NCBI GenBank assembly: GCA_965202955.1
Contig: OZ241871.1
Span: 620,001 to 684,000 of the forward strand
Length of the DNA: 64,000 bases
Reading direction: 5' to 3'
Origin: Bin5 sp034422415
GTDB lineage: Bacteria > Chloroflexota > Anaerolineae > Caldilineales > Caldilineaceae
The notes below the pieces were generated by a model, which saw nothing but the letters and a program-made list of their open reading frames with translations, did no database searches and had not been told where the DNA came from. How positions within the stretch are numbered: position 1 is the first letter of the stretch; every line of letters begins with the position of its first letter. This document shows, piece by piece, positions 19,622 through 27,492 of the stretch. Made by a program: the position numbers and the translations under genes.

Positions 19622-19650
19622 AGTATAAACAGAGTAGTGGTGACTGTCAA
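19622..19650 (-). promoter_or_regulatory. Sigma70-type promoter of the peptide-type ABC operon
   Basis: On the minus strand TTGACA (19650-19645), a 17-bp spacer and TATACT (19627-19622): a full -35, ideal spacing and a 5/6 -10. Transcription would start near 19615, leaving a leader of about 140 nt before the ATG at 19472. Nothing else is seen between 19473 and 19864. Confidence 0.65.
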
Positions 19651-19864
19651 AAAATCGACCGAATTCACTTTGCCGGCGACAGACTGGTTTGTGGGCGCTA
19701 TTTTCACACTTTGCCAGCAGTGTATGCCTGCTTGAAGATGGATCGATGGCTCTTCGGATGTCCTTGTGAGCCGGGTTGATCAGAAGGCAGATGCAGCGTG
19801 CCGCGTTTGTGATAGAATGTCGGTGAGCAATCAGCACAGTCCTGACAGGCAAAAAGGCACCGAA

Positions 19865-21088
19865 ATGGTGGGGGACGCGAGGTTCATTCGCACGCTCCGG
19901 CTTCATAACCTGCTGTCCTTCGGCCCGGACTCGCCGCCGATCGAGCTTGGCGCGCTGAATGTACTGATTGGGCCGAATGGGTCAGGCAAGTCGAATGTGA
20001 TTGAAGCTATCGATCTTCTTCGCGCCACGGCAACCGATCTTGTAGATCCAGTGCGCGCTGGAGGGGGTACGGAGGAGTGGCTTTGGAAAGGTGTTGACAG
20101 GTTGCCCCATGCAGAATTAGAGGCAACCTTAACCTATCCTGACGGGATAATGCCGCTGAGGCATAGTATCTCCTTTACGGCAGTAAGGCAGCGTTTTGAA
20201 TTGATAGATGAAGTGGTTGAGAACGTAGAAATAAGCTCTCCAGGCGAAACGGATGTATTCTTCTTTTATCGATTTCAAAAGGGAATTCCTGTACTTAGCG
20301 TTCGAGAAACCGATGACGAGGAGACAGCTTACAAAAGTGGAAGAAGGCAGCGTCGTTTGCGACGTGAAGATCTCGCGCCCGATCAGTCTGTGCTTTCGCA
20401 GCGCCGGGATCCTGATCAATATCCTGAGATCACCTACCTGGGAGGTAGGTATAGGCAATTCAAGCTGTATCGAGAATGGAATATGGGGCGCAATACAGCA
20501 CCACGCCGTCCACAGCCGGTTGATCAGCCTAACGATTTCTTAGCTGAAGACGCCAGCAACCTTGGCCTGGTGCTCAATTCCCTGGAACGCGCCGGTAACA
20601 CCAAGGATACCTTAGATACATACCTTTCCAGATTTTACGAACAGTACAAGGATTACACAGCCTCCATTGAGGGGGGTACGGTGCAGGTATTCTTGCGAGA
20701 AAAGAACCTGGACCACACAGTTTCTGCTACGCGACTTTCCGACGGAACCTTGCGTTTCCTTTGTCTGATCTCAATCCTTAGTCACCCGTCCGCGCCGCCG
20801 CTGATTTGCATCGAAGAACCAGAGCTGGGATTGCATCCCGACATCCTGCCGCTTGTTGCAGAAATGCTGATTGAAGCTTCACAACGAACACAGATCATTG
20901 TGACCACCCACTCCGACATTCTGGTCGATGCGCTGTCTCACATCCCGGAGTCTGTGCTCGTGTGTGAGAAGGAGAGCAACGCGACAACGGTACGCAGGCT
21001 CGACCAGGACCGCCTCCGCAAATGGCTCACGGAGTACTCGTTGGGCGACCTATGGCTCAGGGGCCAACTTGGGGGCAATCGATGGTAA
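19865..21088 (+). CDS. AAA/ABC-type ATPase (OLD/RecF-like) of a split ATPase-TOPRIM pair
   Basis: A 407-residue ABC-class ATPase. It opens with a RecF/OLD-type strand-loop (RTLRLHNLLSFGPDSPPIEL), then Walker A GPNGSGKS (36-43), a long variable insert, a signature-like ATRLSDGTLRF, Walker B PPLICIEEPELGLHPD and an H-loop IIVTTHSDILVDAL. This is the AAA_15/AAA_21 architecture used by OLD nucleases and several phage-defence ATPases, but without a fused nuclease. The ATG at 19865 (AAAAAGG upstream) is preferred to two upstream ATGs without ribosome sites. Its end overlaps the DUF4276 gene by 7 bp, so the two products are probably partners. AT-richer than flanking metabolic genes, which suggests acquisition by transfer. 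Confidence 0.88.
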   Translation: MVGDARFIRTLRLHNLLSFGPDSPPIELGALNVLIGPNGSGKSNVIEAIDLLRATATDLVDPVRAGGGTEEWLWKGVDRLPHAELEATLTYPDGIMPLRHSISFTAVRQRFELIDEVVENVEISSPGETDVFFFYRFQKGIPVLSVRETDDEETAYKSGRRQRRLRREDLAPDQSVLSQRRDPDQYPEITYLGGRYRQFKLYREWNMGRNTAPRRPQPVDQPNDFLAEDASNLGLVLNSLERAGNTKDTLDTYLSRFYEQYKDYTASIEGGTVQVFLREKNLDHTVSATRLSDGTLRFLCLISILSHPSAPPLICIEEPELGLHPDILPLVAEMLIEASQRTQIIVTTHSDILVDALSHIPESVLVCEKESNATTVRRLDQDRLRKWLTEYSLGDLWLRGQLGGNRW

Positions 21089-21696
21089 ACGTGTCTGTCT
21101 ATGTTGAGGGCGGCGGCCCTGGCAAGAATTGGCGGATCAAGTGCCGTCAGGGTTTTCGCGGATTCTTCGAAAAGGCTGGCTTGGCTGGCCACATGCCCAG
21201 GGTGTATCCATGTGGAAGCCGGGACAACACATTGAAAGATTTTCGTGTCGCTCAAAGTGAGACCAACTCCGACGAAATACCTCTGCTGATGGTCGACAGT
21301 GAAGCTCCCGCCTCGTCGGACCGAAGTCCCTGGCAGCATCTCCGCAACCGCGACCGTTGGGAACGCCCCGAGGGCGCCCGCGACGAACAGGCGCATCTGA
21401 TGGTGCAGTGTATGGAGTCTTGGTTCCTGGCAGATGTTTCGGCATTGGAGTCCTTCTTCGGGGCCGGTTTCAGAGGCGCCTCGCTATCCAGACGCGATGA
21501 CATCGAAGAAATCCCGAAACGCGATGTCTTTAACCAGCTGTATTCCGCAAGCAGGAACAGCAAGAAGGGCGCTTACGACAAGAGCTTACATTCCTTCGAT
21601 ATTCTGGGACAGATCAATCCTGCCAGAGTGACTGAGCGCTCCTGGTTCGCAAAGCGGCTTCTTGAATCACTCAAGGAACTCCTCATTCCAACCTAA
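21082..21696 (+). CDS. DUF4276-family protein, TOPRIM-like partner of the ATPase
   Basis: A 204-residue protein starting inside the ATPase stop region (ATGGTAA at 21082-21088). It shows the DUF4276 features: an early strand with a conserved acid, VSVYVEGGG (E9), a second acidic strand LLMVDSEA (D72, E74), and a later QAHLMVQCMESWFLAD motif. An early Glu followed by D-x-D/E is the metal-binding layout of TOPRIM nucleases, so it may supply the nuclease or effector activity that OLD proteins carry in the same chain (inference). Always read with its ATPase neighbour: a split sensor-effector pair, plausibly anti-phage or toxin-like. DUF4276 itself has no established function that I can cite. Confidence 0.8.
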   Translation: MVNVSVYVEGGGPGKNWRIKCRQGFRGFFEKAGLAGHMPRVYPCGSRDNTLKDFRVAQSETNSDEIPLLMVDSEAPASSDRSPWQHLRNRDRWERPEGARDEQAHLMVQCMESWFLADVSALESFFGAGFRGASLSRRDDIEEIPKRDVFNQLYSASRNSKKGAYDKSLHSFDILGQINPARVTERSWFAKRLLESLKELLIPT

Positions 21697-21744
21697 TCGC
21701 CGTCCCAATACAACCGGCACAATGACTACACGAAGGCCATAGCC

Positions 21745-23091
21745 ATGAACAACACGCAAACCGTAACCGTCCCCGCACGCGCCTGGTTTGGCGACGACGA
21801 CCGCACGCTCACGTTCCCCGCCGGCTGGAAACTCCACATTTGTGCCAGCCAGGGCGCGCCCCCGCTCGATTCGACCCAAATCGCAGCCGCGTTCGACAAT
21901 CCGATCGGCACGCCGCGCATCCGCGACGCGGCCAGAGGGCGCGCCAGCGCCGCGATCGTCGTCGATGACCTGGGCAGGCCCACGCCCGCGGCAGAGATCT
22001 TACCCTACGTTTTGGAAGATCTGGCCGCGGCCGGCGTGCCCAAATCGGAAACGGCAGTCGTTGTCGGTTGCGGCTCGCACCGCCCGCTGACCGAAGAGGA
22101 GATCGCCTTGAAGGTGGGCGCGGAAGTTGCCGCCTCCTATGCCGTGACCTCGCACAACTTCATGGCCGGAGACCTGGTCGGCTACGGCAGCCTGGACGAC
22201 GGCACGCCCGTCTATGTCGATCGAACTGTGGCCGAAGCCGAGTTCAAAATCTGTGTCGGCGGCATCTATCCCCATGGCGCCGCCGGATTCGGCGGCGGCG
22301 CCAAACTGATCGTGCCGGGCGTCGCCGGTTTCGCCACCATCCATCACTTCCACAGTTTCTCGGCCAGACGCGGGCATGGCAACATCGAGAGGAAGAGACC
22401 GGAGCGAGGGGAAGCGGTCGACTCGCCGCTCATTGACGGCGGCATCCGCGACCACCGCGACGTATCCGAGGGCGTGGCGCGCCGTATCGGGCTGGACATG
22501 GTTGCCAACTGCGTGCTCACCGACCGCAGGCAGATCGCGGGACTCTTTGTCGGCGACTTCGTCAAAGCCCATCGCGCCGGCGCCCACTTCGCACAGCGCG
22601 TCTACGCCACGCACATCCCGAACAGGCTGCGGCAGGAGGCCGACCTGCTGGTCTGCAACGCCTACCCCCTGGACGCGGACCCGATTCAGGGCGACAAATC
22701 GCTCTGGGTCGCTGCCTATTTTGAACGGGAGCCCTACAAGGTTGTTCTCAACGCGGCCAGCGACGGCATCCTCTACCACGGCGCCGGCCAGCAGCTGCCA
22801 TGGTCGCTTTACCTCAAGCGCAGAGCCGCAAACGGAGCGACGCCCGACCCGGCTGTGATGCTCGACGGTTCCGGCAAGCTGCTGATTCTCTCTGAAAAGT
22901 TCGAAGCCGCCGAATTTGCAAGACGTCACAAGGACGATTTGCTCTTCCGCAGCTGGGAAACGTTGATCGAACAGCTGGCGGCCACACTGCCCGCGGACGC
23001 GACCGTCGTCGTCTTCCCCAACGCCTCGATCCAGATTCTCGCCAGAGAAGAGCCTGTCGCTGTCGGCAGTACGGCAGCGGCCGGTGCGTAG
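21745..23091 (+). CDS. LarA-family nickel-dependent racemase-like protein
   Basis: A 448-residue protein of the lactate racemase LarA (DUF2088) family. The residues used by LarA are all identifiable: D75 and R78 in DDLGRP, H112 in GCGSHRPLT, H177 in YPHGAAG, K187 in GGAKLIVPG (the lysine that binds the pincer nucleotide cofactor) and H200/H201. LarA-type enzymes racemise or epimerise alpha-hydroxy acids and need the nickel-pincer cofactor made by LarB, LarC and LarE, none of which is in the window. ATG 21745 follows GAAGG. It lies just downstream of the ATPase/DUF4276 pair but differs from it in base composition and belongs to the metabolic background. Its substrate may be a sugar-derived hydroxy acid rather than lactate. 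Confidence 0.87.
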   Translation: MNNTQTVTVPARAWFGDDDRTLTFPAGWKLHICASQGAPPLDSTQIAAAFDNPIGTPRIRDAARGRASAAIVVDDLGRPTPAAEILPYVLEDLAAAGVPKSETAVVVGCGSHRPLTEEEIALKVGAEVAASYAVTSHNFMAGDLVGYGSLDDGTPVYVDRTVAEAEFKICVGGIYPHGAAGFGGGAKLIVPGVAGFATIHHFHSFSARRGHGNIERKRPERGEAVDSPLIDGGIRDHRDVSEGVARRIGLDMVANCVLTDRRQIAGLFVGDFVKAHRAGAHFAQRVYATHIPNRLRQEADLLVCNAYPLDADPIQGDKSLWVAAYFEREPYKVVLNAASDGILYHGAGQQLPWSLYLKRRAANGATPDPAVMLDGSGKLLILSEKFEAAEFARRHKDDLLFRSWETLIEQLAATLPADATVVVFPNASIQILAREEPVAVGSTAAAGA

Positions 23092-23142
23092 TGATCAGTG
23101 GCCAGTGGCCTGTGATCGGTGTTCAGTGATCAGTGGTCAATG
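23091..23142. repeat. Imperfect GTGATCAGTGG repeat cluster
   Basis: GTGATC occurs at 23091, 23112 and 23126, each followed by variants of AGTGGYCA, interleaving the palindromes TGATCA and TGGCCA. Lies between the convergent racemase and isomerase genes, where it might act as a bidirectional terminator or protein site. A related TGACCAGTGGTCA is at 17782-17794. Confidence 0.45.
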
Positions 23143-23219
23143 AATGGTGGCGCGCGTGAACTTTTGGCCGCCCAACATCAGCGCCCACAAGGGACGGCTA
23201 TGACGCCATCCGGCCGGCC

Positions 23220-24116
23220 TCAAGATGGATCGAAGTACTTGTCGACGTAATGCTGGATGCGTTCTCGCATGAAAGTTGAGGACGCTACCGCGCGGTCGGG
23301 CAGATAGGCAAAGACCTGGCTGGTCATGATGCCGTCGAAGCCGACTTCAGCCAGCGTTCCAAAGAAAACATCCCAGTCGATTTCGCCCTCGCCGATGTCG
23401 AGGTGCTGATGGATGCGCGTTGTTGAGCCGGGCGGGTTCATCACGTAACGCCAGCCCGCCTTGTGGTTGAACGTATCCGCCACGTGCACGTGGGCCAGCA
23501 CCGGCGCAGCGTAGCGGATCATCGCCGCCATGTCGTCGCCCAGATAGTAGGTGTGCGGCGCGCAGTAGAGGTATTTCACCATCGGCGAACCAATGGCCTG
23601 GATTATGTCCACGGCCAGGTTGTTGTCCTCGACAAAGTCGTCGGGATGCGCTTCGATGTGAAGCGGCAACCCTTCCCGCTCGAAGATCGGAACCAGCTCC
23701 TCCATCGACTTCCAGAAGGCCGTCTCGCACTCCTCGGCCATCTCCGGCCCGACGCGAAAGTTTGACCGCTGCGGCGAAGGCCCGCGGTCCAGGATCGAGT
23801 TAACCGTCTGGCATTCCAGCTCCACCGCAATTTCAATCGCCCGCTTCCAGTAACGAACGGCCGCCTCGCGCTCGTCCTCCAATGGACTGGCCCAGCGGTA
23901 GGTAATCAGCATCGACGCCAGTTCGACGCCGGCATCGTGCAGCGCCACCTTAAACTCACGGATGCGGTTGGCATTGGCGCGCGGCGGGTGATATTCGGGT
24001 ATGAATTCGTCGCGCGAACAGAGCTCGAGATACTCATACCCCAGTTTGGCCGCCATGTACGGAATTTCCGGCAAGGAGAGATCGGAATGTACGAGTGGGT
24101 CCAATGTGATCTTCAT
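23220..24116 (-). CDS. Sugar phosphate isomerase/epimerase (TIM barrel)
   Basis: A 298-residue xylose-isomerase-like TIM-barrel protein. Metal-binding style positions are visible: HIEAHPDDF (Glu/His on a core strand), a YCAPHTYYLG segment, AHVHVADTF (His pair) and an RIHQHLDIGEGEIDWD region followed by the late SQVF strand. ATG 24116 has AAAAGGGG upstream. It is 56 bp downstream of a zinc dehydrogenase on the same strand, forming a dehydrogenase-isomerase pair like that at 28792-30793. The substrate is unknown; inosose- or keto-sugar-type reactions fit the family. Confidence 0.85.
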   Translation of the reverse strand: MKITLDPLVHSDLSLPEIPYMAAKLGYEYLELCSRDEFIPEYHPPRANANRIREFKVALHDAGVELASMLITYRWASPLEDEREAAVRYWKRAIEIAVELECQTVNSILDRGPSPQRSNFRVGPEMAEECETAFWKSMEELVPIFEREGLPLHIEAHPDDFVEDNNLAVDIIQAIGSPMVKYLYCAPHTYYLGDDMAAMIRYAAPVLAHVHVADTFNHKAGWRYVMNPPGSTTRIHQHLDIGEGEIDWDVFFGTLAEVGFDGIMTSQVFAYLPDRAVASSTFMRERIQHYVDKYFDPS

Positions 24117-24172
24117 CTGCTCTACCCCTTTTCGATGTTCAGTAGATTTAACGAATTCGGGACGGCCCCGCG

Positions 24173-25204
24173 CTACGGCACAATCATTATCTTGCTGGAA
24201 TCAGCCTGGCCCGCGCCGAGTTCGAGTGCCTGGTTGACCTCTTCCAAGGGGAAACGGTGGGTGATCACCTTGGAAAAATCGACCACGCGGCGCGACATCA
24301 ACTCAAGAGGCTTGGCGAAGACGAAGCCGCTCCCGTCAGAACCGGCCATGGTCGCCTCTTTGAAGACGAATTTGTCCAATTCAATCGACACGGTGCGTTT
24401 TGCTCTGATGCCGATGAGCACGATGCGCCCGCGGAAGGCCACGACGTCCAGCGTTGCCGCCCGCGCGGCATCGTTGCCCGAACATTCGACCACAAGCGAA
24501 GCCCCGCGGCCCTGCGTGAAATCCAACACCTGCTCCTCCAGGCGGCCTTCCAGCGGGTCGAATGCGGCGTCCGCGCCCAGCTCCTGTGCCATATCGCGGC
24601 GATGAGGATGCGGCTCGACCATTGCCACCGGCGCGCCGGCGGCTTTGCAGGTTAGCAGAGTCAGCATTCCGATAGGGCCCCCGCCAAATATTACAACCCG
24701 GTCATGGGGCAACACGCCGCCCGCAGTCTCCCAGACGCCGTGATAGCCGACAGAGATCGGCTCGACCAGGGCCGCCTCTTCGTAGCTCAGATTGTCAGGG
24801 ATCTTGTGCAGCCGGGGCTCCTTTGCCGTGCAGTACTCGGCCATTCCGCCCGGCGTCTGCCAGCTGAAGCCGTAGTACTTGACTTCGAGGCAGGAAACGG
24901 GCGGCAAGCCCCCTTTGCAGTTGGCGCAGACGCCGCAGGTCTCGGCAACCTCGCCGACAACGCGGTCGCCGACCGCAAACTTCGTGACCTCGCTGCCGGT
25001 CTCTACGATCTCCCCCGCCCACTCGTGCCCGGGAACAAACGGAAAAATGCCCTCCAGGTTCGTGCCCCGCCACATATTCACATCGGTGGCGCAGACGCCG
25101 CAGGCAGCAACGCGCACGAGGACCTCGTCCGCGGCCGGACTCGGGGCGGGCAGCTCCTCTACTCTCAATTCGTCGACATCCCGCAGTATCGCCGCTCTCA
25201 TCAT
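24173..25204 (-). CDS. Zinc-dependent medium-chain alcohol/polyol dehydrogenase
   Basis: A 343-residue MDR-family dehydrogenase. The GroES-like N-terminal domain carries the catalytic zinc Cys in ACGVCATDVN and a GHEWAGEI motif. The structural zinc loop is complete in outline: CGVCANCKGG with a fourth Cys eight residues on (VSC). The nucleotide fold has the GGGPIGML loop. Relatives oxidise sorbitol, threonine and sugar alcohols. Two adjacent ATGs (25204, 25201) follow AGGAGGCACG; the second has the better spacing. It probably acts with the isomerase downstream (23220-24116), converting a polyol or cyclitol to a ketone that the isomerase rearranges (inference). Confidence 0.9.
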   Translation of the reverse strand: MMRAAILRDVDELRVEELPAPSPAADEVLVRVAACGVCATDVNMWRGTNLEGIFPFVPGHEWAGEIVETGSEVTKFAVGDRVVGEVAETCGVCANCKGGLPPVSCLEVKYYGFSWQTPGGMAEYCTAKEPRLHKIPDNLSYEEAALVEPISVGYHGVWETAGGVLPHDRVVIFGGGPIGMLTLLTCKAAGAPVAMVEPHPHRRDMAQELGADAAFDPLEGRLEEQVLDFTQGRGASLVVECSGNDAARAATLDVVAFRGRIVLIGIRAKRTVSIELDKFVFKEATMAGSDGSGFVFAKPLELMSRRVVDFSKVITHRFPLEEVNQALELGAGQADSSKIMIVP

Positions 25205-25263
25205 CGTGCCTCCTGATACGCGACTCCTCGCTGTACGACAAAGTGAACCTGCCGCCTGCCAAT

Positions 25264-26853
25264 CTACTTCGATAGCCGCTCCAGAACATTGTACGAAATC
25301 TGCTCGACGACCCTATCCCCGCCGCGCAGACCCTCGGACCAGTCGGTGCAGCCTGTCGTGAACACGGTGCCGCCCCGCGTGAAGGTCCCCACCACAGCCG
25401 CGCCCGGCTGCGGAAGTTCTCTATCCGACCCCTCGCCAAACATCGCCGCCGGCACCAGGGTGAGCGAGTTGTCCGCCGCGGTCAGCGCGGCCGGCGCCGT
25501 GGCTAGAATCTCGAAGCCCTCGGGCGTGCCGTCGCGGTAGGTGGGGACCGGCAGCCCGTCCTGCAGCTCAATCTCGCAGCCGTCACACTCGTAGCCGACG
25601 ATCTTGTCCTGCGCGCCGAGAAGGTCCCCGCGCTTCAGCCCCGTTCCGGCGAATACCCAGTGGTCCGGCCGGTGAACCGTATACGCGCCCGGGCTATCCT
25701 GGAACTGATCAAAGAAGCGGTGATAGCCGCCGTAAGCAAAACTGACGCCGGTCAGGTAGTTCTCCGGCCGGTTGACCAGCCGGTGACTCCAAATCGTGCT
25801 GAGCAACCCATGTTTGCCCTCTGCAAAAACCGGGTCCTGCTCGTAATCCTCCTTCCAGCAGACAAGGTCCCGGCCCTCCTCCTCGAAGCGCACCTGCCAC
25901 CAGACGTTGTTGCCGCTGAAAAAGGCCGCATTGCCTCCGCCGGCGATGAACGCCTCCAGGCTGTCCCGCATCGGCGAGGACCAGTATTCGTCGTGCCCGA
26001 CGCTGAGGACCAGCCGGTAGTTTTCGAGAATCTCAGGATGGAACTCAAGGTCCCCGTTGACGGCGTAATCGAGACGGAAACCGGCCCGTTCGGCCCAGGC
26101 GACGAACGGCTGCTGCCAGTGATGCCAGCAGCTCTCCCAAACCGAGTAGCCATCATAGATTCGAAGCTGCGAACCCTCTTTCCTGATCGCGTAGATCCCG
26201 CCCGGATCGTGGATATGCCAGAGCCGGCCCGGCTCTTCGATTGTCATGCTGATATGGCGCGAGAGCGAGTAGCCGTGCGCCGAAAACTCGCTCTTCAACC
26301 GGTCCGCCACAACGCCCTGATTCAACCTATCAGCGAACGCCGTTTCAGCAGCGAACAGGAACAAGCTCTCGTCCAATCGGAAACCGGCGAACGGGCGCGC
26401 GAAGGAAAGCCGCCGCGCCGGACCGTCGGGGCCGCTGTAGAAAGTCGAGCCGCCCCAGGTGTTGTAAGCGCAATCCGTATTGGTGGTCAGCTGCAGCAAA
26501 ATCGACGTGTCCCGCCCCGGATGCGCCGACCTGACCACAAAGGACAGCTCTCCGACCGCCGTGCGCCCATCCGCGGCGGAAGCACGCAGCATGGCGCTGT
26601 AGTAACCGGATTGCCACTCTTGAGGGACCGGCACCTGAATGGCGGCAGGCCAGCTGCAGCCGTACGACGATGCATTCTCCGGCGTTGGGTAGTTGCGGCC
26701 TTCCAAGCCGGCGCGGCTCCAGACCGGTTCCCGCGTCGCGCCGACGCGGGCAATCTCGATGTCGTAGGATGACGCATTGGTCGAGATGTGGAAGCCAATC
26801 TCATCACCGGCCTGAACGCTCAACCGGTCAGGATATCCTTCGATTTTCAGCAA
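25264..26853 (-). CDS. N,N-dimethylformamidase beta-subunit-like protein
   Basis: A 529-residue protein starting with TTG, supported by an AGGAGG five nt upstream. An N-terminal beta-sandwich (about 1-110) with a GDEIGFHISTN opening precedes the DMFase large-subunit C-terminal-like domain. That domain has its characteristic YNTWGGSTFY, the glutamine-amidotransferase-like core LVLSVGHDEYWS (Asp-Glu-Tyr box), AAFFSGNNVWWQVRFE and a final TTGCTDWSEGL. In the characterised enzyme this subunit binds iron and hydrolyses an amide; here the function is likely hydrolysis of some small amide or similar bond (inference). It is divergent from the P450 operon across a 640-bp non-coding region and 59 bp upstream of the dehydrogenase on the same strand. 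No small DMFase subunit is seen. Confidence 0.78.
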   Translation of the reverse strand: MLKIEGYPDRLSVQAGDEIGFHISTNASSYDIEIARVGATREPVWSRAGLEGRNYPTPENASSYGCSWPAAIQVPVPQEWQSGYYSAMLRASAADGRTAVGELSFVVRSAHPGRDTSILLQLTTNTDCAYNTWGGSTFYSGPDGPARRLSFARPFAGFRLDESLFLFAAETAFADRLNQGVVADRLKSEFSAHGYSLSRHISMTIEEPGRLWHIHDPGGIYAIRKEGSQLRIYDGYSVWESCWHHWQQPFVAWAERAGFRLDYAVNGDLEFHPEILENYRLVLSVGHDEYWSSPMRDSLEAFIAGGGNAAFFSGNNVWWQVRFEEEGRDLVCWKEDYEQDPVFAEGKHGLLSTIWSHRLVNRPENYLTGVSFAYGGYHRFFDQFQDSPGAYTVHRPDHWVFAGTGLKRGDLLGAQDKIVGYECDGCEIELQDGLPVPTYRDGTPEGFEILATAPAALTAADNSLTLVPAAMFGEGSDRELPQPGAAVVGTFTRGGTVFTTGCTDWSEGLRGGDRVVEQISYNVLERLSK

Positions 26854-27173
26854 GTCAGCCTCCTCACAATGACCGTACGGCAGGCGCCGGTTGACCGAAC
26901 AAGGGTGGAGTCAGGGGCGTCACGTACGCTCAATTTCGATTCAACCAAGACTCAAAAATATGCTATATTTCCCAAGATTCTTCAGACTTCGGTTTAGGGG
27001 ATTTCAACATATCCGTCACCCAAACGCAAACGGTTCGAATCAGCCGGTTGGCCGGCCGGTTTGCGCCTGTGTTCAAAGGATGCAACTGGGCGCCTCTCGC
27101 AAATGCCTGTTGCCCCCCGGAATACGCCCAATCGGCTGGAGAACGCGCTTCTGCAACAGGTAAAAACCCTGGT

Positions 27174-27216
27174 AAACGCTCGTGAACACTCACAAACGCT
27201 CGTGAGCGCTCGTGAA
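27174..27216. promoter_or_regulatory. Second phased CGCTCGTGAA repeat array
   Basis: Ten-bp units CGCTCGTGAA, CACTCACAAA, CGCTCGTGAG and CGCTCGTGAA run from 27177 to 27216, preceded by GTAAA. AAACGCTCGT recurs at 27174 and 27194 and matches the half-palindrome of the 10765 array. It lies about 160 bp upstream of the P450 promoter -10 region, in the 640-bp gap (26854-27492) between divergent genes, which otherwise holds nothing coding. Confidence 0.55.
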
Positions 27217-27375
27217 TCACCCATACGGGCGCTCCCCAAGCGCAGCTCTGAGATCAAGTGTCGGCGAAAGTGAGCTTCCTCCCGCGCCTCGTGTCGCCAA
27301 CTCGTACATTTGACAACCCCGGCGCCATCTCTTTTCGACCCACAAATTGGAATGCAACGGAGGCCTGAAAACTCG

Positions 27376-27404
27376 TTGACAGAGTAACCGCTGTCGCATA
27401 CAAT
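27376..27404 (+). promoter_or_regulatory. Sigma70-type promoter of the P450 operon
   Basis: TTGACA (27376-27381), 17-bp spacer, TACAAT (27399-27404). Consensus -35 and 5/6 -10 with ideal spacing. Its position rules out a start codon at 27403 and supports the ATG at 27493. Confidence 0.7.
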
Positions 27405-27492
27405 GCATACCTGCAAGGGCCGCAACGCCTATGGCCACGCCCCGTTTCCATCACAGCCTGCGACCGCGTTCAAACCTGAGGCGCTGAAAAGG

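Noticed and set aside
27174..27216. Possible CRISPR or tandem satellite
   Set aside because: Units are only 10 bp with no unique spacers; the spacing fits DNA helical phasing rather than CRISPR.
27403..27492. Upstream ATG for the P450
   Set aside because: It overlaps the -10 hexamer of a consensus promoter and adds 30 residues with no P450 character.
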